NCBI RefSeq assembly: GCF_020025155.1
Contig: NZ_CP073751.1
Location: forward strand, 1,054,001 to 1,118,000
Origin: Halopseudomonas nanhaiensis
Lineage (GTDB): Bacteria; Pseudomonadota; Gammaproteobacteria; Pseudomonadales; Pseudomonadaceae
Reading direction: 5' to 3'
DNA: 64,000 bases
Shown: positions 48,179 through 56,332 of the stretch, piece after piece
Layout of the letters: every line of letters begins with the position of its first letter
Position numbering within the stretch: position 1 is the first letter of the stretch
Position numbers and translations under genes: made by a program
The notes under the pieces: generated by a model
What the model was told of the DNA's origin: nothing
The model's database searches: none
The model's input: only the letters and a program-made list of their open reading frames with translations

Positions 48179-48739
48179 TTAGATCTTGCCTACCAGGTCC
48201 AGCGAAGGAGCGAGAGTGGCTTCGCCTTCCTTCCACTTGGCGGGGCAGACTTCGCCCGGGTGGGCTGCTACGTACTGGGCAGCCTTGACCTTGCGCAGCA
48301 GATCCTGAGCGTCACGGCCGATGCCTTCGGCGGTGATTTCGATGGCCTGGATGATGCCATCGGGATCGACAACGAAGGTGCCGCGGTCAGCCAGACCCTG
48401 GTTTTCACGCATCACACCGAAGTTGCGGGTGATAGTGCCAGTCGGGTCACCGATCATCGGGTACTGGATCTTGCCGATGGTCTCGGAGGAATCGTGCCAG
48501 GCCTTGTGGGTGAAGTGGGTATCGGTGGAGACCGAGTAGATCTCGACGCCCAGCTTCTTGAATTCTTCGTAATGGTCAGCCACGTCACCCAGTTCGGTCG
48601 GGCACACGAAGGTGAAGTCGGCCGGATAGAAGAAGAATACGGACCACTTGCCCTTCAGGTCAGCGTCGCTCACTTCAATGAAGTTACCGTTATGGAACGC
48701 GGTGGCCTGGAATGGCTTGACTTCAGTATTGATGTACAT
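48179..48739 (-). CDS. ahpC: Alkyl hydroperoxide reductase subunit C (peroxiredoxin)
   Basis: AhpC reduces hydrogen and alkyl peroxides. The 186 residues are typical, with the peroxidatic cysteine in [16 protein letters not shown] and the resolving cysteine in [10 protein letters not shown] near the C terminus. GGAG precedes the ATG. A 37-bp OxyR-type site sits 80-116 bases upstream, next to a -35/-10 pair (TTCAAC, 17 bases, TAACAT), which fits peroxide induction. ahpF follows on the same strand. Confidence 0.97.
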   Translation of the reverse strand: MYINTEVKPFQATAFHNGNFIEVSDADLKGKWSVFFFYPADFTFVCPTELGDVADHYEEFKKLGVEIYSVSTDTHFTHKAWHDSSETIGKIQYPMIGDPTGTITRNFGVMRENQGLADRGTFVVDPDGIIQAIEITAEGIGRDAQDLLRKVKAAQYVAAHPGEVCPAKWKEGEATLAPSLDLVGKI

Positions 48740-48818
48740 GAGAACTCCTTGTTGGTGAGTCGGTGGGTTGATTACCTAAGACAGCGACCATGTTAGTGCC
48801 TGAATCGCCATCGTTGAA

Positions 48819-48855
48819 ATATATTCCAGCTAAGGCACAAATAGCTTTTCGCTAT
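48819..48855 (-). promoter_or_regulatory. OxyR binding site of ahpC
   Basis: Four tetramers ATAT, CTAA, ATAG and CTAT are each separated by exactly seven bases, the tetrameric OxyR layout (ATAG-N7-CTAT-N7-ATAG-N7-CTAT). The inner spacers also carry the expected T and A at several positions. The site abuts a -35-like TTCAAC of the leftward ahpC promoter. The 318-base gap from 48740 to 49057 has no gene. Confidence 0.75.
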
Positions 48856-48895
48856 ATGGTTCCGCTTGCCGACTATTCAACGAAAATCAATGTGA

Positions 48896-48909
48896 TTGAT
48901 CCAGATCAA
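48896..48909. promoter_or_regulatory. Perfect Anr/FNR-type box, ahpC/acyl-CoA dehydrogenase gap
   Basis: TTGATCCAGATCAA is an exact TTGAT-N4-ATCAA palindrome. It lies 41 bases to the right of the OxyR site in the divergent gap. I see no equally well-spaced -10 in either direction, so which gene it controls, or whether it represses, is open. Confidence 0.65.
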
Positions 48910-49057
48910 ATTCTTAATCCAGTCCATGAATCGGCTCTATTCAGTACGGGCTACAAGCTATTCAGGGCGGTCGACCGAGCATAGTCTCTGATTGCCGCCT
49001 GTGTATGTCTGATGGTCACGCTACCCGGCGGTTCCCATTCTGATCGAGGGTCGTGTC

Positions 49058-50332
49058 ATGGATTTCACCTACTCCCCCAGAACCCGGCAGTTGCTCGCCA
49101 GCGTGCAGGCATTCACGCAGGACCACATTGTTCCGCGCATCGCGCAATGGCAGCGGGAGGTGGCAGCAGGCGTCTACCCCGTCTCCTTCATGGACGATCT
49201 CAAGGCGCTGGCCCGCGAGGAGGGTCTGTGGAATCTGTTTCTTCCCGCATTGCGCGACGACGAGCCCGGCACCCGATTGACCAACCTCGAATACGCGCCC
49301 CTGGCCGAGGCGATGGGCCGGGTCAGCTGGGCATCGGAGGTGTTCAACTGCAACGCCCCCGACACCGGCAACATGGAGTTGCTGCACATGTTCGCCACCG
49401 CCCCTCAGCGCGAGCGTTGGCTTCAGCCGCTGCTGCACGGCGAGATCCGCTCGGCCTTCGCCATGACCGAACCGGATGTGGCATCGTCAGACGCCTCGAA
49501 CATTCAGACGCTGATCCGCCGCGAGGGCGACGACTACGTCATCAACGGGCGCAAGTGGTTCATCACCAACGCGTCCCACCCGGACTGTGCGTTGCTCATC
49601 GTCATGGGCAAGACCGATTCGGACGCGGACCGGCACCGCCAGCAGAGCATGATCCTCGTACCGATGAATACGCCCGGGCTGGAGGTCGTACGCAACATCC
49701 CGGTAATGAACCACATTGCACCGGAAGGGCACAGCGAACTGCTGTTTCGCAATGTACGCGTCCCCGCCAGCAATCTGCTCGGCGCTGAAGGCGACGGCTT
49801 CATGATGGCGCAAGCCCGGCTCGGGCCGGGTCGGGTGCATCACTGCATGCGCGCAATCGGCATGGCTGAGTTGGCGCTGGAGTTGATGGTTGATCGTGCG
49901 CAGGAGCGGCGCACTTTCGGACGTTACCTGCACCAGCACGGCAGCATTTCCGAGTGGATCGCCCGGTCGCGCATGGAGATCGAGCAGGCCCGCCTGCTGG
50001 TCCTGAAGACCGCCTGGATGATCGATGAGGTCGGAGCTCGTGGGGCCCGCCGTGAAATCGCCATGATCAAGGCGGTGGTGCCGCAGATGCTCGGCAACGT
50101 TGTCGACCGGGCAATGCAGGTATTCGGCGCAATGGGCCTCACACCCGACACGCCCCTCGCTGACTTGTGGATCGCCGCACGCGCCCTGCGTATCGCCGAC
50201 GGTCCGGACGAGGTTCATTTGCGCAGCGTTGCACGCATGGAGTTCGATGGTGCGAGCGAGCGGAGGGGGCAGAGCAGTGTTTATCTCACTCCGGCTGACA
50301 TGTTGCGTACCGGGGAGTCAGTGCTTGTTTGA
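49058..50332 (+). CDS. Acyl-CoA dehydrogenase family protein
   Basis: The 424 residues form an FAD-dependent acyl-CoA dehydrogenase of the ACAD10/11-like subgroup. AFAMTEPDVASSDASNIQT binds flavin and substrate, GRKWFITNASHPDC is the middle domain, PGRVHHCMRAIGMAELALE is in the C-terminal helix bundle, and QVFGAMGLTPDTPLADLW follows. It would oxidise an acyl-CoA and pass electrons to an electron-transfer flavoprotein. It stands alone, with a perfect Anr box about 150 bases upstream. Chain-length preference is unknown. Confidence 0.9.
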   Translation: MDFTYSPRTRQLLASVQAFTQDHIVPRIAQWQREVAAGVYPVSFMDDLKALAREEGLWNLFLPALRDDEPGTRLTNLEYAPLAEAMGRVSWASEVFNCNAPDTGNMELLHMFATAPQRERWLQPLLHGEIRSAFAMTEPDVASSDASNIQTLIRREGDDYVINGRKWFITNASHPDCALLIVMGKTDSDADRHRQQSMILVPMNTPGLEVVRNIPVMNHIAPEGHSELLFRNVRVPASNLLGAEGDGFMMAQARLGPGRVHHCMRAIGMAELALELMVDRAQERRTFGRYLHQHGSISEWIARSRMEIEQARLLVLKTAWMIDEVGARGARREIAMIKAVVPQMLGNVVDRAMQVFGAMGLTPDTPLADLWIAARALRIADGPDEVHLRSVARMEFDGASERRGQSSVYLTPADMLRTGESVLV

Positions 50333-50378
50333 TGTTTGCGCCGGAGAATGCCGGTGCTTCGAAATTGGCGTACACCGC

Positions 50379-50644
50379 CCTCGCAGGTGGCAGGGTTCCG
50401 CAAGACGCCGTGAACCCATCCATGGGGGCTTCATTGCCGCATCCATGCGGCAGAGACTTGCTCCACCCTACCGCATGCGAGGACTCGATTACGCCGGAGT
50501 TGCTTGGACTTTTCTCAAGAGCGGCTCGGAGTTTTAGCCTGAGCGAAGTGGTACGGCTAAGCCGACCGTCGATCGCATGGATGCGATCGCCGAGTTACAT
50601 GGACGTTGCTGCGTGTCGGCGTGCGGTGCCGCTTCGTTCAGGCT
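50379..50644 (+). repeat. Structured two-module intergenic repeat, copy B
   Basis: The 436-base gap between the acyl-CoA dehydrogenase and moaC has no gene but holds a second copy of the element at 32272, in opposite orientation. Module 1 (50379-50482) has an imperfect closing stem (CCTCGCA with TGCGAGG) and hairpins CCCATCCATGGG and GCCGCATCCATGCGGC. Module 2 (50536-50644) is closed by a 19-bp stem with three G-T pairs (AGCCTGAGCGAAGTGGTAC with GTGCCGCTTCGTTCAGGCT) and holds CGATCGCATGGATGCGATCG. Stretches such as CCGCAAGACGCCGTGAACCC and GCTAAGCCGACCGTCGATCG are identical to copy A. Confidence 0.75.
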
Positions 50645-50768
50645 TGGCACACAATTTAATCAAAACACTTATGAGGTTGTGTAACGAAGCAAGGTCTCCC
50701 GCCAGAGGTACTGCCCGACGACTACGCTTGCGGTAGAGTAACGCCACGCAAATCGTTCAGGACACCTC

Positions 50769-51245
50769 ATGCTTACTCATCTCGATGCCCAGGGGCAGGC
50801 GAATATGGTCGATGTGACCGACAAGGCCGTGTCATCGCGCGAAGCGGTGGCGGAAAGCCTGGTGCGCATGCGGCCGGAAACACTCGACCTGATCCAAAGC
50901 GGCGGCCATCCCAAGGGCGATGTTTTCGCCGTGGCGCGCATTGCTGGCATCCAGGCGGCCAAGCGCACCTGGGAACTGATTCCGTTGTGTCATCCGCTGA
51001 TGTTGACCTCGGTAAAAGTCGAGCTGACGGCCGAGCACCCTGACGCCGTACGCATTCGCGCGCGCTGCAAACTGGCCGGCCAGACCGGTGTGGAAATGGA
51101 AGCGCTGACCGCCGCGAGCGTGGCCGCGCTCACGCTCTACGATATGTGCAAGGCCGTGGACAAGGGCATGGTCATCGAGGCCACGCGTCTGCTCGAAAAA
51201 ACCGGTGGCAAGAGCGGGCACTACCGCGTGGAGGACCAGCCATGA
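50769..51245 (+). CDS. moaC: Cyclic pyranopterin monophosphate synthase
   Basis: MoaC converts 3',8-cyclo-GTP, the MoaA product, to cyclic pyranopterin monophosphate for molybdenum cofactor. The 158 residues contain [32 protein letters not shown] and the [12 protein letters not shown]-terminal signature. It heads a run moaC-moaD-moaE-moaB-moeA. moaA is not in the window. MoaC's stop overlaps moaD (ATGA). I found no clear Anr box immediately upstream. Confidence 0.96.
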   Translation: MLTHLDAQGQANMVDVTDKAVSSREAVAESLVRMRPETLDLIQSGGHPKGDVFAVARIAGIQAAKRTWELIPLCHPLMLTSVKVELTAEHPDAVRIRARCKLAGQTGVEMEALTAASVAALTLYDMCKAVDKGMVIEATRLLEKTGGKSGHYRVEDQP

Positions 51246-51490
51246 TCATGCTTCAGTACTTTGCCCGCTACCGCGAAACCCTCGGCACCGGCCAGGAACA
51301 GCTCCCCTGGAGTGATTCATTGAGTACCGTGAGGGAGGTACGTGATCAGCTCGCCGCGCGGGGCGATGCCTGGGCCGTTCTGAACGAATCACGGCTGATG
51401 TGCGCGCGGAATCAGGAAATGTGTGCGCTGGACGAGCCGGTGCGGGACGGCGACGAAATCGCCTTTTTTCCGCCAGTCACGGGAGGCTGA
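51242..51490 (+). CDS. moaD: Molybdopterin synthase small subunit
   Basis: MoaD is the ubiquitin-like sulfur carrier of molybdopterin synthase. The product has 82 residues and ends VTGG, the di-glycine tail that is thiocarboxylated. [14 protein letters not shown] is the typical ending. The ATG lies in the moaC stop and the moaE ATG begins one base after its stop codon. Confidence 0.95.
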   Translation: MIMLQYFARYRETLGTGQEQLPWSDSLSTVREVRDQLAARGDAWAVLNESRLMCARNQEMCALDEPVRDGDEIAFFPPVTGG

Positions 51491-51491
51491 C

Positions 51492-51941
51492 ATGACCATT
51501 CGCGTCCAGACTGAAGCGTTCGATGCGGGGCAGATGCTCAACGCACTGCATGCCGAACACCTTGGTGTGGGCGCGGTGGTTGGCTTCGTCGGCTACGTGC
51601 GGGACTTCAATGACGGCCAGGACGTCGCCGGCATGTTGCTCGAGCACTATCCGGGCATGACCGAAAAGTCCCTGCAGACGATTGTCGATGAAGCCAGGGA
51701 GCGCTGGCCGCTGATCAGTGCGGATGTGCTGCATCGGGTCGGCAAACTCGAGCCCGGCGAGCCGATCGTTTTCGTTGGTGTCTGTTCAGCGCATCGGCAA
51801 GCCGCCTTCGAGGCGTGTCACTTCATCATCGATTACTTGAAAACGCGCGCGCCATTCTGGAAGCAGGAAGAGACCCCGGACGGACCGCGCTGGGTCGATG
51901 CCCGCGACGCCGATTCCAGCGCCGCCGAGCGGTGGCGCTAG
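51492..51941 (+). CDS. moaE: Molybdopterin synthase large subunit
   Basis: MoaE uses the sulfur carried by MoaD to turn cyclic pyranopterin into molybdopterin. The 149 residues include GAVVGFVGYVRDFN, LEHYPGMTEKSL, VHRVGKLEPGEP-type segment (LHRVGKLEPGEPIVFVGV) and the active-site lysines in DYLKTRAPFWKQE. The ATG immediately follows moaD. A 92-base gap with a short palindrome (CTCCTAGGAG) separates it from moaB. Confidence 0.96.
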   Translation: MTIRVQTEAFDAGQMLNALHAEHLGVGAVVGFVGYVRDFNDGQDVAGMLLEHYPGMTEKSLQTIVDEARERWPLISADVLHRVGKLEPGEPIVFVGVCSAHRQAAFEACHFIIDYLKTRAPFWKQEETPDGPRWVDARDADSSAAERWR

Positions 51942-52033
51942 TCCCTCCGATGTCCCGGGTCCTTACCTCCTAGGAGTAATAGGCCGGACCGGGCTCCGGC
52001 GGCAAGCTTTAGAAAATGCCGCAGGAGCTCATC

Positions 52034-52615
52034 ATGGCCCATTCGTTCGATCCCCGCTTTGTCCCGCTTTCCATCGCCGTGCTCACTGTCAGCGACACGC
52101 GCACCTTCGATACCGATACCTCGGGCCAGACCCTGGTGGACGCCTTGCAGCATGCCGGGCATCAGCTGGCCGATCGTCGTCTGGTGATCGATGATGTCTA
52201 CCATCTGCGCGCGGTCGTTTCGCAGTGGATCGTCGATCCGCAGGTGCAGGTCATCCTGCTCACTGGCGGCACCGGTTTCACCGTGCGGGACAATACCCCG
52301 CAGGCCATTGCGCCCTTGTTTGATCGGACCATGGACGGATTCGGCGAGTTGTTTCGTAGCCTCTCCCTGGCTGATATCGGCACCTCGACAATCCAGTCCC
52401 GCGCGCTCGCCGGCTTCGCCAACGGCACGCTGATCTGCTGTCTGCCTGGCTCACCCGGCGCCTGCCGGTTGGCCTGGGACCAGATTCTGCTTGAGCAGCT
52501 TGATAGCCGTACGCGGCCGTGCAATGCGGTGCCCCACCTGAAGAAGCGGCCTCGGGAACCTGGCGCCGCAACCGGGTGCGGTGGCGATCAGTGTGCGTGC
52601 GGGAGTCGCGGATGA
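52034..52615 (+). CDS. moaB: Molybdenum cofactor protein MoaB/MogA family
   Basis: The 193 residues belong to the MoaB/MogA family, which adenylates molybdopterin before metal insertion. SIAVLTVSDTRTFDTDTSG, ILLTGGTGFTVRDNTPQA and LPGSPGACRLAWD are the signatures. The C terminus has an extra Cys/Gly-rich tail (GGDQCACGSRG) beyond the family core. GCAGGAG precedes the ATG at 52034. The stop overlaps the moeA start (ATGA). Confidence 0.93.
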   Translation: MAHSFDPRFVPLSIAVLTVSDTRTFDTDTSGQTLVDALQHAGHQLADRRLVIDDVYHLRAVVSQWIVDPQVQVILLTGGTGFTVRDNTPQAIAPLFDRTMDGFGELFRSLSLADIGTSTIQSRALAGFANGTLICCLPGSPGACRLAWDQILLEQLDSRTRPCNAVPHLKKRPREPGAATGCGGDQCACGSRG

Positions 52616-53838
52616 AAGGCTGCGACTGCCCCGATGAACCGCTGATGCGGATCGAGGATGCGCTCGAGCAGATGCTCGCGAGGTTGCCGCCGCTGCCCTC
52701 ATCGGAAACAGTGCAGCTAGCCGGCGCTGCCGGCCGGGTGCTCGCGGACACCTTGTACTCGCCCGTCGACGTTCCCGCCTGGGACAACAGCGCAATGGAT
52801 GGCTATGCGTTGAGGGCCGCTGACTGGCGGGCTGGGATACCTCTTCCGCTGGCCGGCCGGGTGGCGGCGGGCGAAGTGGCGGGCGCCTTGCCGCCGGAGC
52901 ATGCCGTGCGAATATTTACTGGTGCGCCGCTACCGGCTGGCGCCGATACTGTGATCGCACAGGAAGACTGCAGGGTTACCGATGGACAGCTGTGGGTCGA
53001 GTCGGTCGGAACAGGCAGTCACGTTCGCCGCCGTGGCGAGGAGATGCGGGAAGGGGACCTGTTGCTGTGCGCGGGCACTCGTTTGCGGCCGGTGGACATA
53101 GGCTTGCTAGCCAGTCGCGGTATCGCCTGCGTGCCGGTGTACAAGCGTTTGCGGGTTGCGCTGGTGAGCAGTGGCGATGAGCTGCGCGAGCCGGGTGAAA
53201 CGCTTGGGCCGGGCCAGATTCACAACGCCAACCAGCCGCTGCTGCAAGCACTACTGACCGGATGGGGCTGCGCGATCGTCAGCGCCGAGAAGCTGCCGGA
53301 TCAGGCTGAAACAACGCGCATCCGCCTGGCCGAGCTCGCTGGTCAGGCGGATCTCGTGATCACCTCCGGCGGGGTGTCGGTCGGCGAGGAGGATCACATC
53401 AAGCATGCCGTGCGCGAACTCGGCCGGCTGCATTTATGGCGCCTGGCAATCCAGCCCGGCAAGCCTCTGGCGTTCGGGGAGGTTGGCGGCACACCGTGGA
53501 TCGGCTTGCCGGGCAACCCGGTGGCCGCCCTGATCACCGCGTTGATGGTAGCCAGGCCATGGGTATGGGCGGCGATGGGGCGCACGCAGAAAATGCCGCA
53601 GCCGATCGTATTGCCTGCCGGCTTCGACTGGCACCGACCGCGTCCACGGCGACAATTCCTGCGTGCAAGTCTGACGGGCGGAGCCGAGGGTAGCGTCGTA
53701 ATGCTGCACGCTCAGCAGGGGTCGGCCATGCTCGCGGCGGCAAGCTGGGCTGATGGTCTGGTGGATATCGACCCGCACGGGACGTTCGATGCTGGCGCGC
53801 CGGTACGCTTCTGGCCGCTGTCCGATTTGATGCATTGA
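52612..53838 (+). CDS. moeA: Molybdopterin molybdenumtransferase
   Basis: MoeA inserts molybdenum into adenylated molybdopterin. The 408 residues have VPAWDNSAMDGYALRA, IFTGAPLPAGADTVI, VRRRGEE, SSGDELREPGE, DLVITSGGVSVGEEDH and GLPGNPVAAL, the full set of MoeA motifs. The ATG is coupled to moaB. Its stop codon lies inside a perfect Anr box that probably controls the next genes. Confidence 0.96.
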   Translation: MKGCDCPDEPLMRIEDALEQMLARLPPLPSSETVQLAGAAGRVLADTLYSPVDVPAWDNSAMDGYALRAADWRAGIPLPLAGRVAAGEVAGALPPEHAVRIFTGAPLPAGADTVIAQEDCRVTDGQLWVESVGTGSHVRRRGEEMREGDLLLCAGTRLRPVDIGLLASRGIACVPVYKRLRVALVSSGDELREPGETLGPGQIHNANQPLLQALLTGWGCAIVSAEKLPDQAETTRIRLAELAGQADLVITSGGVSVGEEDHIKHAVRELGRLHLWRLAIQPGKPLAFGEVGGTPWIGLPGNPVAALITALMVARPWVWAAMGRTQKMPQPIVLPAGFDWHRPRPRRQFLRASLTGGAEGSVVMLHAQQGSAMLAAASWADGLVDIDPHGTFDAGAPVRFWPLSDLMH

Positions 53839-53848
53839 TCGATATCAA
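53835..53848 (+). promoter_or_regulatory. Perfect Anr/FNR-type box upstream of ubiUVT
   Basis: TTGATCGATATCAA is an exact TTGAT-N4-ATCAA palindrome that overlaps the moeA stop codon and lies 58 bases before the ubiU ATG. A start site 41.5 bases downstream of its centre would fall near 53883. The -10 in that interval is not obvious. Confidence 0.75.
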
Positions 53849-53906
53849 GGCGCCAGCTCAGCGATTGCCGCACAGTGCTTGAGTGCATTGCTAGTAAGGA
53901 GCGCTC

Positions 53907-54902
53907 ATGCAACTGGTCTGTCCGGCAGGTAGCCTGCCTGCGTTGAAAGCGGCGGTGGCGCAGGGCGCCGATGCCGTCTACACGGGGTTTCGTGATGACA
54001 CCAACGCCCGGCACTTCGCCGGCCTCAACTTTACCGACACGCAGCTGCACAGCGGACTCGAACTGATCCGACAGCGCGGCAGGCAGCTGTACATCGCGGT
54101 GAATACCTACGCCTTGCCAGACGGCTGGTCGCGCTGGCAGCGCGCGGTCGATCAGGCGGCCGATCTTGGTGTCGATGCGCTGATCGCCGCGGATCCCGGG
54201 GTGCTCGCCTATGCCAGCCGCCGCCATCCCGATCTCGCACTGCATCTCTCGGTGCAGGGGTCGGCGACCAATGCGGCGGCGCTTGGCTTCTATCACGAGC
54301 GGTACGGCATCCGCCGTGCCGTCCTGCCACGCGTGCTGTCGCTCAACCAGGTGCGTCAGGTGGCGCAGGGCAGCCCTGTGCCGGTTGAGGTATTCGCCTT
54401 CGGCAGTCTGTGCATCATGGCCGAAGGGCGTTGCCATCTTTCCTCCTATGTGACGGGCGAATCACCGAATCTGTGCGGCGTCTGCTCGCCGGCCAGCGCC
54501 GTGCGCTGGGCGCAGGAGCCGGAAGCGCTCAGCGTGCGCCTCAACGAGGTGTTGATCGACCGCTACGTTGAAGGCGAGTCGGCCGGATATCCGACCCTCT
54601 GCAAGGGTCGCTTCATGGTCAACGGCAAGCGTTTCCACGCGCTGGAGGAGCCGACCAGCCTCAATACCCTGGACCTGATTCCGCAACTGGCCGAGATCGG
54701 CGTAGCCGCCGTGAAGATCGAGGGTCGCCAGCGCAGCCCGGCCTATGTGGAACGAGTAACAGGCGTCTGGCGGCAGGCGCTGGATCGGTTCGCTCGCCAA
54801 CCCGAGGGCTTTGCCATCGATCCGGCCTGGAACCGGGTCCTCGCCGGCCTTTCCGAAGGCAGTCAGACCACCCTCGGTGCCTACCATCGGGCCTGGCAAT
54901 AG
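53907..54902 (+). CDS. ubiU: Oxygen-independent ubiquinone hydroxylase subunit UbiU
   Basis: UbiU and UbiV form the complex that hydroxylates the ubiquinone ring without O2. The 331 residues belong to the U32 peptidase-like family (formerly YhbU). Cys169, Cys176, Cys193 and Cys232 fall at exactly the positions known to hold the [4Fe-4S] cluster in the E. coli protein. It begins a three-gene set ubiU-ubiV-ubiT behind a perfect Anr box, which matches a pathway used only when oxygen is absent. In P. aeruginosa the same genes are needed for denitrifying growth. Confidence 0.96.
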   Translation: MQLVCPAGSLPALKAAVAQGADAVYTGFRDDTNARHFAGLNFTDTQLHSGLELIRQRGRQLYIAVNTYALPDGWSRWQRAVDQAADLGVDALIAADPGVLAYASRRHPDLALHLSVQGSATNAAALGFYHERYGIRRAVLPRVLSLNQVRQVAQGSPVPVEVFAFGSLCIMAEGRCHLSSYVTGESPNLCGVCSPASAVRWAQEPEALSVRLNEVLIDRYVEGESAGYPTLCKGRFMVNGKRFHALEEPTSLNTLDLIPQLAEIGVAAVKIEGRQRSPAYVERVTGVWRQALDRFARQPEGFAIDPAWNRVLAGLSEGSQTTLGAYHRAWQ

Positions 54903-54911
54903 GAGCTCAGC

Positions 54912-55802
54912 ATGCAGCTTACTCTTGGTCCGATCCTGTTCTTCTGGTCCCGGCCTCAAATCCTGCAGTTTTACGCTGACATGGCGGAGCAACCGCTGGA
55001 CCGCGTCTATCTGGGCGAGACCGTGTGTTCCAAGCGGCGGGCGCTGTCGCTGGCGGACTGGCTCGATCTCGGACGGGATCTGCACAACGCCAGTGGTGCG
55101 CAGATCGTATTGTCGGGCCTGGCGCTCATCGAAGCCCAGTCCGAGCTGTCCAGCCTGCGCCGCTTGTGCGACAACGGTGAATTTCTGGTCGAGGCGAACG
55201 ACATGGCTGCGGTCCAGTATCTGCGCCAGAAGAACCTGCCCTTCGTTGGTGGCCCTTCGCTGAATGTCTACAACGCCCATGCCGTCGACGAACTTGCCCG
55301 TTGCGGCATGCAGCGCTGGACGCCCCCGGTGGAATGTTCCGAGGCGCTGATTCGAAATGTCATCGTTCAGGCGCGGCAAAGCGGGCTGAGTCTGCCGGAA
55401 ATCGAAATATTCGCCTGGGGCTATCTGCCTCTGGCCTATTCGGCTCGCTGCTTCACTGCGCGTGCGGAGAACAGGCCGAAGGATGACTGCCAGTTCATCT
55501 GCCAGCACTATCCGGAAGGGTTGCCGCTGACCAGTCAGGAGGGACAGCCGCTCTTCACGATCAATGGCATCCAGACCATGTCCGGAGGGGTGACCAACCT
55601 CTCGGCCGAGTATCCCCGACTGCACGCAATGGGCGTCACTGCGCTGCGCCTGAGCCCGCGTCTGAACGGTATGGGCCTGATCGTCGATCAGTTCGACCGC
55701 CTGCGCCGAGGTGAACCGCCGCCGCTCGCGGTGGATGGTTGCAACGGCTATTGGCATGGCCGCCCGGGCATGATGCGAGTCGAGGAGGTGGGCCTGTGCT
55801 GA
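54912..55802 (+). CDS. ubiV: Oxygen-independent ubiquinone hydroxylase subunit UbiV
   Basis: UbiV is the partner of UbiU. The 296 residues are U32 family (formerly YhbV). Cys39, Cys180, Cys193 and Cys197 match the E. coli [4Fe-4S] ligands position for position. The gene starts nine bases after ubiU with GGAG in between. Its last seven bases overlap the GTG start of ubiT. Both subunits thus keep all eight cluster cysteines. Confidence 0.96.
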   Translation: MQLTLGPILFFWSRPQILQFYADMAEQPLDRVYLGETVCSKRRALSLADWLDLGRDLHNASGAQIVLSGLALIEAQSELSSLRRLCDNGEFLVEANDMAAVQYLRQKNLPFVGGPSLNVYNAHAVDELARCGMQRWTPPVECSEALIRNVIVQARQSGLSLPEIEIFAWGYLPLAYSARCFTARAENRPKDDCQFICQHYPEGLPLTSQEGQPLFTINGIQTMSGGVTNLSAEYPRLHAMGVTALRLSPRLNGMGLIVDQFDRLRRGEPPPLAVDGCNGYWHGRPGMMRVEEVGLC

Positions 55803-56296
55803 CACCCGCGAAACTGGCGCTGCGCATGGCCGAGCCTGTCCTGCCGCTGGGCCGCCATGTACCGTTCAGCCTGCAAAAGATGGTGCTGGAACGCGCGGTG
55901 GCGAAGATCTTCGCCCAGCCGCTGGCGGACGGTCAGTTCGATGTGCTCTATGGCCGCTGGTTGCGTCTCGAAGTGGAGGAACTCGAGCTGGCCTGGAACC
56001 TTACCCGCGATGGTAGCGGCCTGAGGCTCGCTGAAACGGCACCGGCGGATGTGATTATTCGCGGACGCTGGCGAGACTTCCTGCTGATGGTCAGCCGGCA
56101 GGAGGATCCTGACACCCTGTTTTTCCGCCGGCGACTGGTGATAGAGGGCGATACCGAGCTTGGCCTGGCCGTGAAAAACCTCATCGACAGCCTCGATCCC
56201 GAGCTTTTACCGCCCCGCCTGTGGCAGGCCGTTCGCTGGCTGGGGGCGGCTGCGGCAGATCCGGATGGCTTGATGAGCGTCAAGGCGACCGGCTGA
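55796..56296 (+). CDS. ubiT: Ubiquinone biosynthesis accessory factor UbiT (SCP2 domain)
   Basis: UbiT is the SCP2-domain lipid-binding protein that replaces UbiJ for ubiquinone synthesis without oxygen. The 166 residues contain the SCP2-like core (LRLEVEELELAW, ADVIIRGRWRDFLLM, FFRRRLVIEGDTELGL). GGAGG lies before the GTG at 55796, which overlaps ubiV; a longer in-frame reading inside ubiV is rejected. The set U-V-T is complete here. Confidence 0.93.
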   Translation: MLTPAKLALRMAEPVLPLGRHVPFSLQKMVLERAVAKIFAQPLADGQFDVLYGRWLRLEVEELELAWNLTRDGSGLRLAETAPADVIIRGRWRDFLLMVSRQEDPDTLFFRRRLVIEGDTELGLAVKNLIDSLDPELLPPRLWQAVRWLGAAAADPDGLMSVKATG

Positions 56297-56332
56297 ATCG
56301 CTGCTGATACTGGGGCCTGTCAAGGAGGCCCC

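Noticed and set aside
48790-48984. A 64-codon frame in the ahpC/acyl-CoA dehydrogenase gap
   Set aside because: It covers the OxyR and Anr sites and the ahpC promoter, and has no ribosome binding site.
50640-50768. Anr box before moaC
   Set aside because: ATCAA occurs at about 50660 but the paired TTGAT half is absent.
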